A DNA stretch of 64,000 nucleotides from Bufo bufo (taxonomy: Eukaryota; Chordata; Amphibia; Anura; Bufonidae): contig NC_053391.1 in NCBI RefSeq assembly GCF_905171765.1, positions 153,135,565-153,199,564 of the forward strand. Reading direction: 5' to 3'. The position numbers and the translations under genes are program-made. Every line of letters begins with the position of its first letter. The stretch's first letter is position 1. The notes under the pieces were generated by a model, which was given only the letters and a program-made list of their open reading frames with translations, was not told the DNA's origin and made no database searches. Shown here in pieces: positions 33,954 through 44,880 of the stretch.

Positions 33954-34347
33954 ATACTTACTTGGTCCCCACCTCTGTGTTCCATCTCCATTGCTCCCTG
34001 GCCATCTCTGTGTCTCCACAATGCTCTAGCTTCAACATCCTGTTAACCTGCACCATGTGACCGCCCTGACCAATCACCAGATGCTGCAGTGACATGCCAC
34101 ATGGGTGACAGGGCAGTGCTACGGCCAATAATTGGCTTCAGAGGTCACATAGCACTCGTCAACACAGCAGAGCCCTGGGACAGCTGAGGAGCAATAGAAC
34201 AGGAACCCAGCAGTAGGAACCAGGTAAGTATGAAACCCACAACTGGTCAGCCACTCTCTGAGGTCTTTTTGTCTTAGATAACCCCTTTAAAGGCATTCCT
34301 ATGATTGACTTATATACCTCGCTGCTGCAGTGTCATGTAGAGATTGG

Positions 34348-34640
34348 GGAGAATGTATCATTATGGGACTGTTTCAAGTCAGTTTTTCTTTGAGGCATTG
34401 GAGATACACCAAATCTCTCCAAATTGGCATGATCTTTGATGAATTTGGGTAATATTTAAAGCTAATGCTTTTGTCTAGAATTGCTACTCCAGTGTTTCTA
34501 TGCCACCCCCTCCCTCACTGGAGTGATTTTGCAAATTTTTAGTGATTTTTAAAAGCTGCAGTGATAAATCTGGAGTGGAACTAATTAGCATACCTAACCA
34601 CACATGCTTTTGTGCAAAATAAGACTGGCTACAAGATGTG
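34348..34640. repeat. Dispersed repeat family, copy A
   Basis: Shares ordered blocks with 51525-51935: GAATGTATCAT, a CCACCCC...CACTGGAGTG block, GTGATAAATCT and GAGTGGAACT. Both copies are in the same orientation. Superfamily unknown. Confidence 0.6.
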
Positions 34641-34742
34641 CACACCAAAAAATCGATATCCAAGATCGATACAATTCACCCAATGTCTTTCTGCATATCA
34701 GTCCCTTTTCTGTACTGGACTCATACACATGAAGGTTAATTT

Positions 34743-35363
34743 TAGAGATGAGCGAATTTCTAAAAAGTTGGATTCGGCTGATTCGCCAAATTTACCCCCA
34801 AAACTTTGCTTCGTGGCGAAATACTTCGTTACGAAGAGCATTTTTTTGTAAGTAGCGGGTGCAATGACAGGGAGGAACCATAGCGCCGCCCCCGTCATTG
34901 CACACCTCAGATGCCGCATTCATACATGATTGTGGCATCTGAGTGGAAAATTAACAATAAAAAAAAAATGTAACCAAACTTACCACCTCCATTTGCTCGC
35001 GACGTGCCGACTGCCACCATCTTGCTTGAAGGTCTCGGCCGAAATCCTGTGTGGCGCGAGATTACGTCATCACGCCAGCTGGCATGGTGACATATGACAT
35101 CATCACATCGGCCGGCGTGATGATGTAATTTCGCGCCTCATGGGATTTCAGACGAGATCTTCAAGCAAGATGGAGGCAGGCGGCCCATCGTGAGCAAATG
35201 TAGGAGGTACTGTAAGTTAGAATTTTTATGTTTTTTTATACTATTTCAGGTTAAATCGATTCGATGACATTGAGCACGAGGAAATTCGGCTTCTAGGTGA
35301 ATCAAATTTATCCTGAAATTCTGATCGAATTCCACTTCGTGGGATTCGATTCGCTCATCTCTA
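34743..35363. mobile_element. hAT-type MITE related to hAT-3
   Basis: Ends TAGAGATGAGCGAATTTC and GATTCGCTCATCTCTA, flanked by GTTAATTT (34735-34742) and GTTAACTT (35364-35371), 7 of 8 matching. The inverted right arm matches the left end of hAT-3 over about 90 bases (TAGAGATGAGC, ACGAAGTGGAATTCGATC, GAATTTCC blocks). It is therefore probably a non-autonomous relative. It has a palindromic core around 35010-35180 (CTTGCTTGAAG / CTTCAAGCAAG). Confidence 0.88.
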
Positions 35364-35371
35364 GTTAACTT

Positions 35372-36177
35372 AGCTATCAGTATGTTTTTGATGTGTGTGT
35401 ATGTGGTGACGTGGGGGACCAGATCACTCCAAGGAATCCCACATAAGAATGCAATCATTTGGGTTCAAACCCAGAACTTTATTAATGTAAGAAAACAGAG
35501 TTACGCACTGATCCACAATATCCCACGTAATGAACTCCTTATAACATACAGGTTGTCCAGTGTTCTTTCTATCTCTACTGGTCTGGCTTCTCCATCACCC
35601 TCTGAAAATGCAGTACCTCTTTACTCTAGCTCATAGAAGCTCTGGAAATTGTATCTCTTCCTTCTTACTGTCTGAACTGACAGGAAATTTGAAAGATGCT
35701 TACTGTAGGCATTAGAAGGTGGGCCGTCAGCAGCTCATGGCCCACTGGGTCCTGCATGACTAATCCTTCTGCTGTAGTGCTGTAGTGTAACATCACAAGT
35801 TTTGCTTTTGTTTCAGCCTCAAGAGATCTTGAAAATTCATAAAAAAAATAAAAAATTGTGGCATGGAGCCTGCGTTGAGTGAATCATGGGGTTATACAAA
35901 GGCTTTACTACCCAGTTTTCCAAGTTATACATACCTTGTGTTCAGTGAGCGCCCTGGGTAACTATTCTGTGAGATATATTGCAGGCAGCAAACACATTTC
36001 ATTATTCAGTATTTTAGGCTTACATATGCATTGAATATATATATATATATATATATATTAGATTACCTATCACTTTGTATGTATCTAAGTTCACAGTTTT
36101 AGTTAAAAACCAGTATGTTTTAATTGCCAAAATCATAACTGCACCACTTACCTCTTCTTAACTTATCTCTACTATTA
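35372..36177. other. Intergenic, no gene seen
   Basis: Ordinary AT-rich DNA with an (AT)n tract at 36035-36058. Confidence 0.6.
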
Positions 36178-36179
36178 TA

Positions 36180-37760
36180 CACTGCTCAAAAAAATAAGGG
36201 GAACACAAAAATAACACATCCTAGATCTGAATTAATTAAATATTCTTCTGAAATACTTTGTTCTTTACATAGTTGAATGTGCTGACAACAAAATCACACA
36301 AAAATAAAAAAATGGAAATAAAATTTTCAACCCATGGAGGTCTGGATTTGGAGTCACCCTCAAAATTAAAGTGGAAAAACACACTACAGGCTGATCCAAC
36401 TTTGATGTAATGTCCTTAAAACAAGTCAAAATGAGGCTCAGTAGTGTGTGTGGCCTCCACGTGCCTGTATGACCTCCCTACAACGCCTGTGCATGCTCCT
36501 GATGAGGTGGCGGACGGTCTTCTGAGAGATCTCTTCCCAGACCTGGACTAAAGCATCTGCCAACTCCTGGACAGTCTGTGGTACAACGTGACGTTGGTGG
36601 ATAGAGCGAGACATGATGTCCCAGATGTGCTCAATTGGATTCAGGTCTGGGGAACGGGCGGGCCAGTCCATAGCATCAATGCCTTCGTCTTGCAGGAACT
36701 GCTGACACACTCCAGCCACATGAGGTCTAGCATTGTCTTGCATTAGGAGGAACCCAGGGCCAACCGCACCAGCATATGGTCTCACAAGGGGTCTGAGGAT
36801 CTCATCTCGGTACCTAATGGCAGTCAGGCTACCTCTGGCGAGCACATGGAGGGCTGTGCGGCCCTCCAAAGAAATGCCACCCCACACCATTACTGACCCA
36901 ATGCCGAACCGGTCATGCTGGAGGATGTTTCAGGCAGCAGAATGTTCTACACGGCGTCTCCAGACTCTGTCACGTCTGTCACATGTGCTCAGTGTGAACC
37001 TGCTTTCATCTGTGAAGAGCACAGGGCGCCAGTGGCGAATTTGCCAATCTTGGTATTCCCTGGCAAATGCCAAACGTCCTGCACGGTGTTGGGCTGTAAG
37101 CACGACCCCCACCTGTGGACGTCGGGCCCTCATATCACCCTCATGGAGTCTGTTTCTGACCGTTTGAGCAGACACATGCACATTTGTGGCCTGCTGGAGG
37201 TCATTTTGCAGGGCTCTGGCAGTGCTCCTACTGTTCCTTCTAGCACAAAGGCGAAGGTAGCGGTCCTGCTGCTGGGTTGTTGCCCTCCTACGGCCTCCTC
37301 CACGTCTCCTGATGTACTGGCCTGTCTCCTGGTAGCGCCTCCATGCTCTGGACACTACGCTGACAGACACAGCAAACCTTCTTGCCACAGCTCGCATTGA
37401 TGTGCCATCCTGGATAAGCTGCACTACCTGAGCCACTTGTGTGGGTTGTAGACTCCGTCTCATGCTACCACTAGAGTGAAAGCACCGCCAGCATTCAAAA
37501 GTGACCAAAACATCAGCCAGGAAGCATAAGAACTGAGAAGTGATCTGTGGTCACCACCTGCAGAACCACTCCTTTATTGGGGGTGTCTTGCTAATTGCCT
37601 ATAATTTCCACCTGTTGTCTATCCCATTTGCACAACAGCATGTGAAATTGATTGTCACTCAGTGTTGCTTCCTAAGTGGACAGTTTGATTTCACAGAAGT
37701 GTGATTGACTTGGAGTTACATTGTGTTTTTTAAGTGTTCCCTTTATTTTTTTGAGCAGTG
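36180..37760 (-). mobile_element. Tc1-like element, DD34E type, 1581 bp
   Basis: Inverted ends CACTGCTCAAAAAAATAA and TTATTTTTTTGAGCAGTG, flanked by TA at 36178-36179 and 37761-37762. Transposase on the minus strand. Its sequence is not close to the Tc1-like copies at 8659 and 14416; it is a separate family. Confidence 0.96.
36438..37463 (-). pseudogene. Tc1-like DD34E transposase with one in-frame stop
   Basis: DDE transposase acting at TA sites. An in-frame ATG also exists at 37508; the one at 37463 ([20 protein letters not shown]) is preferred because the helix-turn-helix starts just after it. Numbering from the upstream ATG, it has a first HTH at about 20-60, basic RRRGGGRRR, a second HTH at about 80-125, then LFTDESRF (D167), LLMQDNARPH (D258) and SPDLNPIEHIW (E293). 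This gives 34 residues between the last two, the classical spacing. The frame is open from 37508 to 36438 except for a TGA at 36930-36932 (codon 193), consistent with CGA to TGA decay of a CpG. Everything else looks complete. Confidence 0.92.
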
Positions 37761-37762
37761 TA

Positions 37763-38837
37763 TATCACTATAGGGGCAAATCTAACACACTGCATTAAGC
37801 TTAGTCTATAGTGCAGGTGTCCTCTGGATGTCTGTGTCATATGCATCATGGTAAATTAATGGGTCAAAGGAATTGAACCATGACAATAATTTATTCCCTA
37901 TCCAAAGTGTAATCAGCGGGAGTCTGAACCCTGGGGCCCCAGCTGATTACCAGAAAGGGGGCCTGTTTTCCCCTTCTGAATGGAGTGGGAGACATGCATA
38001 TAGATCTGATTCTCCATTCTACTCTACGAGGCTGCAACAGATTACCAAGTGCTTGGCAATTTCTGGCAGCTCCATAAACTTGAATTGCATGTCAGACATG
38101 CATCGCCTCCCCACCTCCCTTTTAAAAAGGCCCTGCTAAAAATGGTTGCGACTTTTTAATTCCACAATTTCATGCACAAGGGAGATGATTAATCTTCCCC
38201 TACGTGTCAAGTTACAAATGGCTACATCTGCATTTCAGTTTTCTTTCCTCTCTTTAAAATACATTCTGCGACTGAAGTCATATAACCAAGCGTCTAAAGC
38301 TGTACAATACTGTAATACAATTTTTTTTTCTAGTCTGCCCCTATTTTGTTTAAATTGTCTTGTACAGCTCACGATGATTGATTTCTTTCAATTGCTTTTG
38401 TTGTTTCCTCAAAATGAATGTCAAAAGAGAAGTGTACAGATTTTGATGAAACAGAAAACATTTGGATATTGGAAGGTTTTTAATCTACTCATGAACTAAT
38501 ACATTTCAGACTGAAGATCTACGTGATTTGTATTAATAATAATAGAAATTAAAGATGCTCCATCGACACTGTGTAGCCAATGAAAGTAATTATTAATACA
38601 TATTCATATACAAGGCAATGTATGATAAGCCTTTCAGTATCATGATTCTTCAAAAGGTAGATGTTTCAAAACCTGTAGATTACGTTACTAAATGCTCGTG
38701 TCACTTAACTGAGGGAGGAAATTTAGCAATAGTGTAATAATGATACATCATACATTTAAAGGGATAATACCATCATTTTAATCACATAATATGATATACA
38801 GTATGCATGTAAAGGGATACTTCTGTCATATTAACAG
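37763..38837. other. Intergenic, no gene seen
   Basis: 37895-37985 resembles a fragment of a TTAA-type MITE (GATTACCAGAAAGGGG). A 117-codon frame at 38146-38499 has no recognisable domain. No gene supported. Confidence 0.5.
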
Positions 38838-39599
38838 CCTATAAAAAGAGAAGAGCAAAGTTCTTAAAAATTTGATTCAGCTGCTTTGCCGAATTTCACA
38901 AAGAAATTTGCTTCATGACGAATTACTTTATCACAAACCGCATTTCTTTGTATGTAGCCAGCGCAATGATGGGGAACGGAAATGGCGCCACACCCTGTCA
39001 TTGAGTCCCTCAGATGCCACGTTCATCACTGATCTAGGCATCTGAAATTAATATTGAGGGTAGAGATGAGCAAATTGAGGTTGACGAAGTGGAATTCGAT
39101 CCGAATTTCCGGAAAAATTTGATTTGCACGGAATCCGAATTTCCTCACGCTTCGTGGTAACAAATCAATTTTTTTTTCCTAAAATAGCTGCTGCATGTGT
39201 TAGGACATGGAGCAAGGAACTCTGGGAACGAGGGATCACCCACAATGCCATGCATGCAGCCAAACAGCAGCCAGCCAGCCCTGTGATGTCATATCCCTAT
39301 AAATAGCCTCAGCCATCTTGGATTGAGCCATTTTCCAGTGTACTTAGTGCAGGGAGAGATGTCCGCAGGCGCTAGGAACAGTGCTAAAAAAGACTTTACA
39401 ACTTTTATTTTGCTGTATAGAAGTTCAGGGGAAGGATAGGGAGGAATCATTCCACAGTATTGAAGCAGAACAGGGTTCAGTAGGGAAGTTTACAGCCTGG
39501 GTAATAGGAACAATCCTATTACACCTTACTGCACTGACTGGGATCCAAATTGTCATTATATAGTTCTGTAATTTCAGCAACCCATTAACAGGGTTTATT

Positions 39600-40640
39600 C
39601 CAAGGAAATATTTCTATGTCTTATTATGTTATGTGTTCTAAAGCCTTTTGTGGTGACTATAAGTGGAAATAAGGCTACTTTCACACCTGCGTTTAGGTCG
39701 GATCCGTCTGGTATGTGCCCAGACGGATCCGCACCTATAATGCAAACGCTTAGATCCGTTCAGAACGGATCCGTTTGCATTACCATGAACAAAATAATTT
39801 TTTTTTTTTTTTTTTTTTGTTCATGATAATGCAAACGGATCCGTTTTGACTTTACATTGAAATTCAATGGGAGACGGATCCGTTTGAAAATTGAGCCATA
39901 CTGTGTCAACTTCAAACGGATCCGTCCCCATTGACTTACATTGTAAGTCTGGACGGATCCGTTTGCCTCCGCACGGCGAGGCGGACACCTGAACGCTGCA
40001 AGCTGCGTTCAGGTGTCCGCCTGCTGAGCGGAGCGGAGGACAAACGGAGCCAGACTGATGCATTCTAAGCGGATCCGCATCCATTCAGAATGCATTAGGG
40101 CTGGACGGATCCGTTCGGGGCCGCTTGTGAGCCCCTTCAAACGGAACTCACAAGCGGAGCCCCGAACGCTAGTGTGAAAGTAGCCTAAGTAACTGCCTAT
40201 TTGCCGTTTAGCGATGCAGTTATATGTTTTAAATTCCTTTATTGACGTGTATTAGTGGCAAAAAAATATATATTATTTGCCGTTCTGCGGTGCAGTTTTA
40301 TGTTCTAAAGCCCTTTTTGGCGTGTATTAGTGGCAAAAAATATATATTTGCTGTTCAGTGGTGTAGTTATATGTTCTATCTGTGCCTTTTGTGGTGCATA
40401 TAAGTGGAAAAAAGTAAGGGCCTATTTGCCGTTAAGCGATACAGTTAAATGTTCTAAAGCTCTTTTTTGCGTGTATTAGTGGCAAAAAATTATATATTAT
40501 TTGCCGTTTAGCGCTGCAGTAATATGTTCTAAAGCGTTTTGTGGGAAGTGTAGGTGGAAAAAAGTAAGGGTCTATTTGCGGTTCAGTGGTACAGTTATAT
40601 GTTCTAAAGCCTTCTTTGACTCGGTCATCCACTTCATACC
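39600..40640. repeat. ~75-bp array upstream of hAT-3 transposase, interrupted
   Basis: Units contain TATTTGCCGTT, ATATGTTCTAAAGCC and GTGTATTAGTGGCAAAAA, recurring near 40201, 40278, 40346, 40429, 40502 and 40576. One further unit lies left of the MITE at 39673-40185, which therefore inserted into the array. Confidence 0.8.
39673..40185. mobile_element. Palindromic MITE with TAA target site, rich in CGGATCCG
   Basis: Ends GGCTACTTTCACACCTGCG and, inverted, GGCTACTTTCACACTAGCG, flanked by TAA at 39670-39672 and 40186-40188. Removing it with one TAA restores the surrounding array unit. The word CGGATCCG occurs about nine times inside. A 20-plus T run marks the left centre. PIF/Harbinger-like by target size. 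Confidence 0.85.
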
Positions 40641-42543
40641 AATTGACATCAGACACCCCCAGCCAAGAGTCGGTGGGTTCATCAGACACAACCATTAGTT
40701 GGCATGGCCCAGGAGCAGGCCCTATGCCTTCACCTGTCCTCAACCTGCCTCTGTCCTTTTCTGTTCCCTCAGCCAGACAAGTATTATATGCTGTGGGCTA
40801 AGCTCCACTATACAGCGAGGACGAGCTACCAGAGGACATTTAGCAACTACTGGCCAGCCAAGATGTGGAGGAGACATCCGCCGCTTCCTCCGCTAGGCAG
40901 GCAAGTAATGATAAGGAGAGTGGTGTGGGAGCTGGAGTTGTGAACGGTCAGGCTCCTGACCCACAGACCATTGAGGAGGACATCAGTGCTGTGCAGACAG
41001 TAATCAGTGATGATGTTGTAGCTGATCGCACTTGGGAGCCGGGTGAATTAGGGGCCTCATCATCATCGAGAGAAGAGGGTGGCAGCTTCGCCGTGAGGCA
41101 GCAGCTGAGCCAGCAAGTCGCTAGCATGGCGTGGCAGCAGTAGGAGGTCGGGAGCAAAACATGCCCAGGGTAGACTACCCGCCTCGCAGGAGCCTACCTG
41201 CCCGGAAAGTAGTGGTGCAGGGATTCACGGAAGCAGCTACAGTAGCAGTCTGTCAGTGCGGAATTTTGGGGGTAAAATCACCTACTTGCCATTGTGGCAG
41301 TTTTTTGTTAAGCCGCCAGAGGAGGTGAACATGGCCATTTGTAGAATCTGTGGGCAGAAGATGAAGCATAGCCAGGGTGCCAATGTTGGCACCACGTTCC
41401 TGCATCAACATATGCAGCATCACCATAAAGCAGCCTGGGAGAACTGTGGTTCCGATGTGGTGGTCCAGCCTGCCGCAGCAACCGCTACATCACCCAGGGG
41501 CACACACCCGATTTCAGGCAGTCAAGGCTCCACCACCTCAGCCGAAGGGAGCTGTCTGTCCTTTCCATTATCTTTTGGTCCTGATGCTTCTGCTTCTCCT
41601 CCTACTCCTCGTCAGTCATTCCGTCAGCAATCGATCACAGAAGTGATTGCCAAGAGACAACAGTATGTGTGCACTCCTCCAATGGCACAGAAGCTGAATG
41701 TGCTCATGGCCAAGTTGCTGGTGCTGCAATTTCTCCCTTTCCAAGTGGTAGACTCTTCACTTTTCACTTCCCTCCAGCATACCACATGGGCAGGACATGG
41801 CGGTGTCACACTGTTTTGTACCTTATTTGCCTGGGCGAACGGATTTACACAGGGGAGGAACTGCTCCGTGTCCTTCATAAAGAAATTGAATCCTGGCTTT
41901 CTCCAAGAAAACTCTAAATCGGATCCATGGTGACCGACAATGGGTAGAACATTGTGTTGGCTCTCCGTTAAGGAGGGCTGAGCCATCCACCCTGCATGGC
42001 GCACATGTTCAATCTGGTTGTCAAGCAGTTCCTGAAGTCTTCCACCCATTTGCAAGACATCCTAAAAATAGCCAGGAATCATTGCATGCACTTCAGCCAC
42101 TCGTACTCCGCAAAGCACACCCTCCTTAAGCTGCAGCGGCAGAATGGCATCACCCAATATAGGCTGATATACGATGTTTCCAACCGTTGGAATTCTGCCC
42201 TCCATATGTTGGACCAACTATACGATCAGAGAAAGGCCATAAACGATTTTCTTGATGATCCAAGCGGACAGGAGTACTCCCCAGTGTAATTTTGATGTCA
42301 GCCAGTGGCAGCTTATGCGTGACACCTGCCGTTTGCTCAGGCCCTTTGAGGAGGCCACGTTATTTGTCAGTCGCCAGGACTACAGGATGAACAACGTCAT
42401 TCGACTGCTTCATGTCCTTGAAAACAGATGCTGGTAAATCTGGCTGGTCAGGGGATTGGAGACGTTGCGCCTAGCTCTCACGGCCACATGAGCCCTGTGC
42501 AAGGTCAACTGGAGGAGGAGGACAATGGAGCACAAGCAATGTG

Positions 42544-43112
42544 AAAACTAAATAAAAACCACCATATAATCAAAACTCATGTGTGGGTACATTTCTACAA
42601 AACCAAATTACAGACAACACACATGTAATACCCCTCCTGCTCACCCCAGCCTTTGGTTCTGTATGTCTGACTTTTTCTCAGTGCCAGTTTTATACTGCAT
42701 TATTTGCATGTATATTGTATTTATCTCTTAGTCCTATTTTTGGAGACTATTTAGTTCTTTCCCTTTGTGGACTCTTGAATAGAGATATTTTGACTTATTG
42801 TCCATTTGAAGGTGATACACTATGCCCTGCTAATGCACTGGACAATATAGCCATTACCATCTTATACTGATCAACAGGGTACTGTTAGGATACTTTTATC
42901 TTTACTATCCATGTCAGAAATTTAATATTTTACTCAATCTGTGATAATTTGATAAAGTGAGACATACTTGTGGACCTTGTAACTGGGGGGTGTCACCTTC
43001 TCAGCACCTATCTGCAGCGATTTTACTATTCTGTTATTTAGGTGTATGTCCTTCATATGTGACATAATAAACATGTCTTTGTATTATATGTGTGTTGTCT
43101 GTAATTTGGCTT
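42544..43112. mobile_element. Unclassified insertion with 15-bp target duplication
   Basis: AGCACAAGCAATGTG occurs at 42529-42543 and again at 43113-43127, in the middle of hAT-3 coding DNA, so the 569 bp between are an insertion. A 28-bp segment near the left (42601-42630, CAAATTACAGACAACACACA) is inverted at the right end (43084-43112). Long target duplications suggest reverse transcription-primed insertion; the inverted segment could be a rearranged 5' end or a terminal repeat. No coding signal was recognised. Confidence 0.6.
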
Positions 43113-43207
43113 AGCACAAGCAATGTGTAGCAAAATGGGTGGTTTTTATACACAGTTGACAGGAGAGGAGTAGAAGGAGCAGCCAGAGGTGCTACAAGGC
43201 AATGAGG

Positions 43208-43356
43208 GTGACTACTGTTAACCTGATGAAGGGGACACTTTGAGCCCCGAAACGCGTTGTTCTATTTTATTTTATTTATGCAATTAAAAAAGATTCACCT
43301 TAAAAGACGGATTGGATCCTATGTGTTTTGCGCCTGATCAGAAACCTTCTTCTCTA
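43208..43356 (+). mobile_element. Short retroelement-like insertion with hammerhead-like motif
   Basis: CAATGAGG flanks it on both sides (43200-43207 and 43357-43364), a candidate 8-bp target duplication in hAT-3 coding DNA. Starts with an ACCTGATGAAGGGG...CCCCGAAACGCGTTG block. Such CTGATGA/GAAAC blocks occur at Penelope-like element ends. The family assignment is inferred. Confidence 0.5.
43223..43253 (+). other. Hammerhead-ribozyme-like core
   Basis: CTGATGA, then a GGGG/CCCC stem with loop, then GAAAC, in the order and spacing of a hammerhead catalytic core with stem II. There is one extra A between CTGATGA and the stem. I could not identify the matching stem I and III partners, so cleavage activity is doubtful. 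Confidence 0.35.
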
Positions 43357-44289
43357 CAATGAGGAAGATGAGGCAGAGGTCTCAGACACACCGTGGCAGT
43401 ATGCAGTGGAGATGGAGGCAGGGAGTCCCTCCGGGTCACTTGTACAAATGACCCAATGCATGCTCACCTGCTTGCATAGTGACAGCCGAATTGTCACCAT
43501 TCGGCAGAAGGATGATGACTTCTGTCTCTCCACCTTGTTGGACCCTCACTACCGGTTCAAAATGGAGGCCTTTTTTACACCTGCTGAGAGGGAGGACAAA
43601 CTGAACTACTATAGATACATCCTATGTAGTCAATTGGCCACTGCCTATCTGCCCCATCGTCCATCCTCTGTGCTCACATTCCTCTGCTATGGCTGCTGTG
43701 GCAGGGTGCAGGGGAAGGAGCAGTTCCAGCTCCATCAGCAGCAACTTGAGTCTAGAGTCGCTGATAAGAAGCTTTCTGCACCCACCTAGTGAAAAAACTA
43801 CTCACCAGCAGCAGCAGCTAGACCTGGAGTAGGACCTGAACCAGCAGCTGGTGGCATACATGCACAGAACTCTGCCACCCCAGATTAAGGATCCACTGGA
43901 CTACTGGATTTGTTGCCACAACTAGCAGAGTTTGCCCTGGAAAAGCTGTCCTGCCCGGCCAGTAGTGTGGCATCAGAGAGGGTGTTTAGTGCAGCGGGGC
44001 CATAGGTACCCCAAGAAGAACTTGCCTGTCCACCCAAAATGTGGAGAGACTGACCTTTGTCAAGATGAATCAGGCATGGATCAGCCAGGATTTCCACCCA
44101 CCAATGCCTGATGCATTAGACTAAATCATCCATGGTGCCACACCAACACTTTGACAAAAGAGACCGGTTTCTTCTGGCTACCTACCTCAGCTTCTATTCT
44201 GATACTGCCACCTGCCTGATGCCACACATCTGATGCCAAGTGCTCCTTCTTTTACCCACCATCTTCTGCTGGAATTTGGTATTGCCACC

Positions 44290-44880
44290 CACCTTCCCAC
44301 TCTGTCACCGGTTCACTCTGTGGTCTCCTGATGCTGCTGCCACCTCACCACTCAGGTCTCCTGATGTTGCTGCTGCCATCTCCACACTGTCATTGCGCGA
44401 CCCTGAGGCCTTCTCCTGATGCTTCTACTGCCGCCACCTCCACACTCTGTCATTGTGCCACTCTGTGGCCTCCTGATGCTGATACTGCCACGTCCACACT
44501 GTCATTGTTTCACCCTGTGGCCTCCTCCTGATGCTGCTGCTCCCGCCACCTCCACACTTTGTCATTGGGCCACTTTGTGGCCTCCTGATGCTGCTGATGC
44601 CACCTCCACACTGTCATTGTGCCACCCTGAGGCCTTCTCCTGATGCTGCTACTGCCGCCACCTCCACACTCTGTCATTATGTCACTCTGTGGCCTCCTAA
44701 TGCTGCTGCTACCTCTACACTGTCATTGTGCCACCCTGTGGCCTCCTCCTGATGCTGCTGCCACCTCCAGACTCTGTCATTGGGCCACTCTGTGGTCTCT
44801 TCATGCTGCTTCCACCTCACCACTATGTCATAGGGCCACTCTGTGGACTTCTCATGCTGTTCCCATCCTTACCACTTCAT
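44290..44880. repeat. ~56/112-bp tandem array downstream of hAT-3 transposase
   Basis: Units of about 56 bp (CACACTCTGTCATTGTGCCA, GTGGCCTCCTGATGCTGCTG) are arranged as 112-bp dimers. Parallel open frames starting at 44419, 44531 and 44643 (112 bp apart) reflect the repeat. Confidence 0.85.

Larger units (their letters stand above)
33161..34286. mobile_element. TTAA-type MITE, split by another MITE
   Basis: Inverted ends AGAGGTTATCCAAG and CTTAGATAACCCCT, with ATAA (decayed TTAA) on the left and TTAA (34287-34290) on the right. The hAT-type MITE at 33226-33953 was inserted into it, so this is the older of the two. Confidence 0.7.
40704..44124 (+). pseudogene. hAT-3 BED-finger transposase, broken
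   Basis: Plus-strand hAT transposase relic. An acidic N-terminal part (DRTWEPGELGASSSS near 41020) resembles the equivalent part of the hAT-2 protein. A BED finger lies at about 41290-41440 (NMAICRICGQKMKH, HQHMQHHH). The first catalytic-Asp region (equivalent of TTDTWS) is missing, consistent with an internal deletion near 41800-41920. The second motif reads TDNG followed by a stop at about 41945. Next come PCMAHMFNLVV, NRWNSALHML and LLRPFEEAT up to about 42437. After two insertions come LLDPHYRFKM (43535) and SCPASSVASERVFSAAG (about 43950), then another frameshift to the end near 44124. The start is uncertain. Confidence 0.85.
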
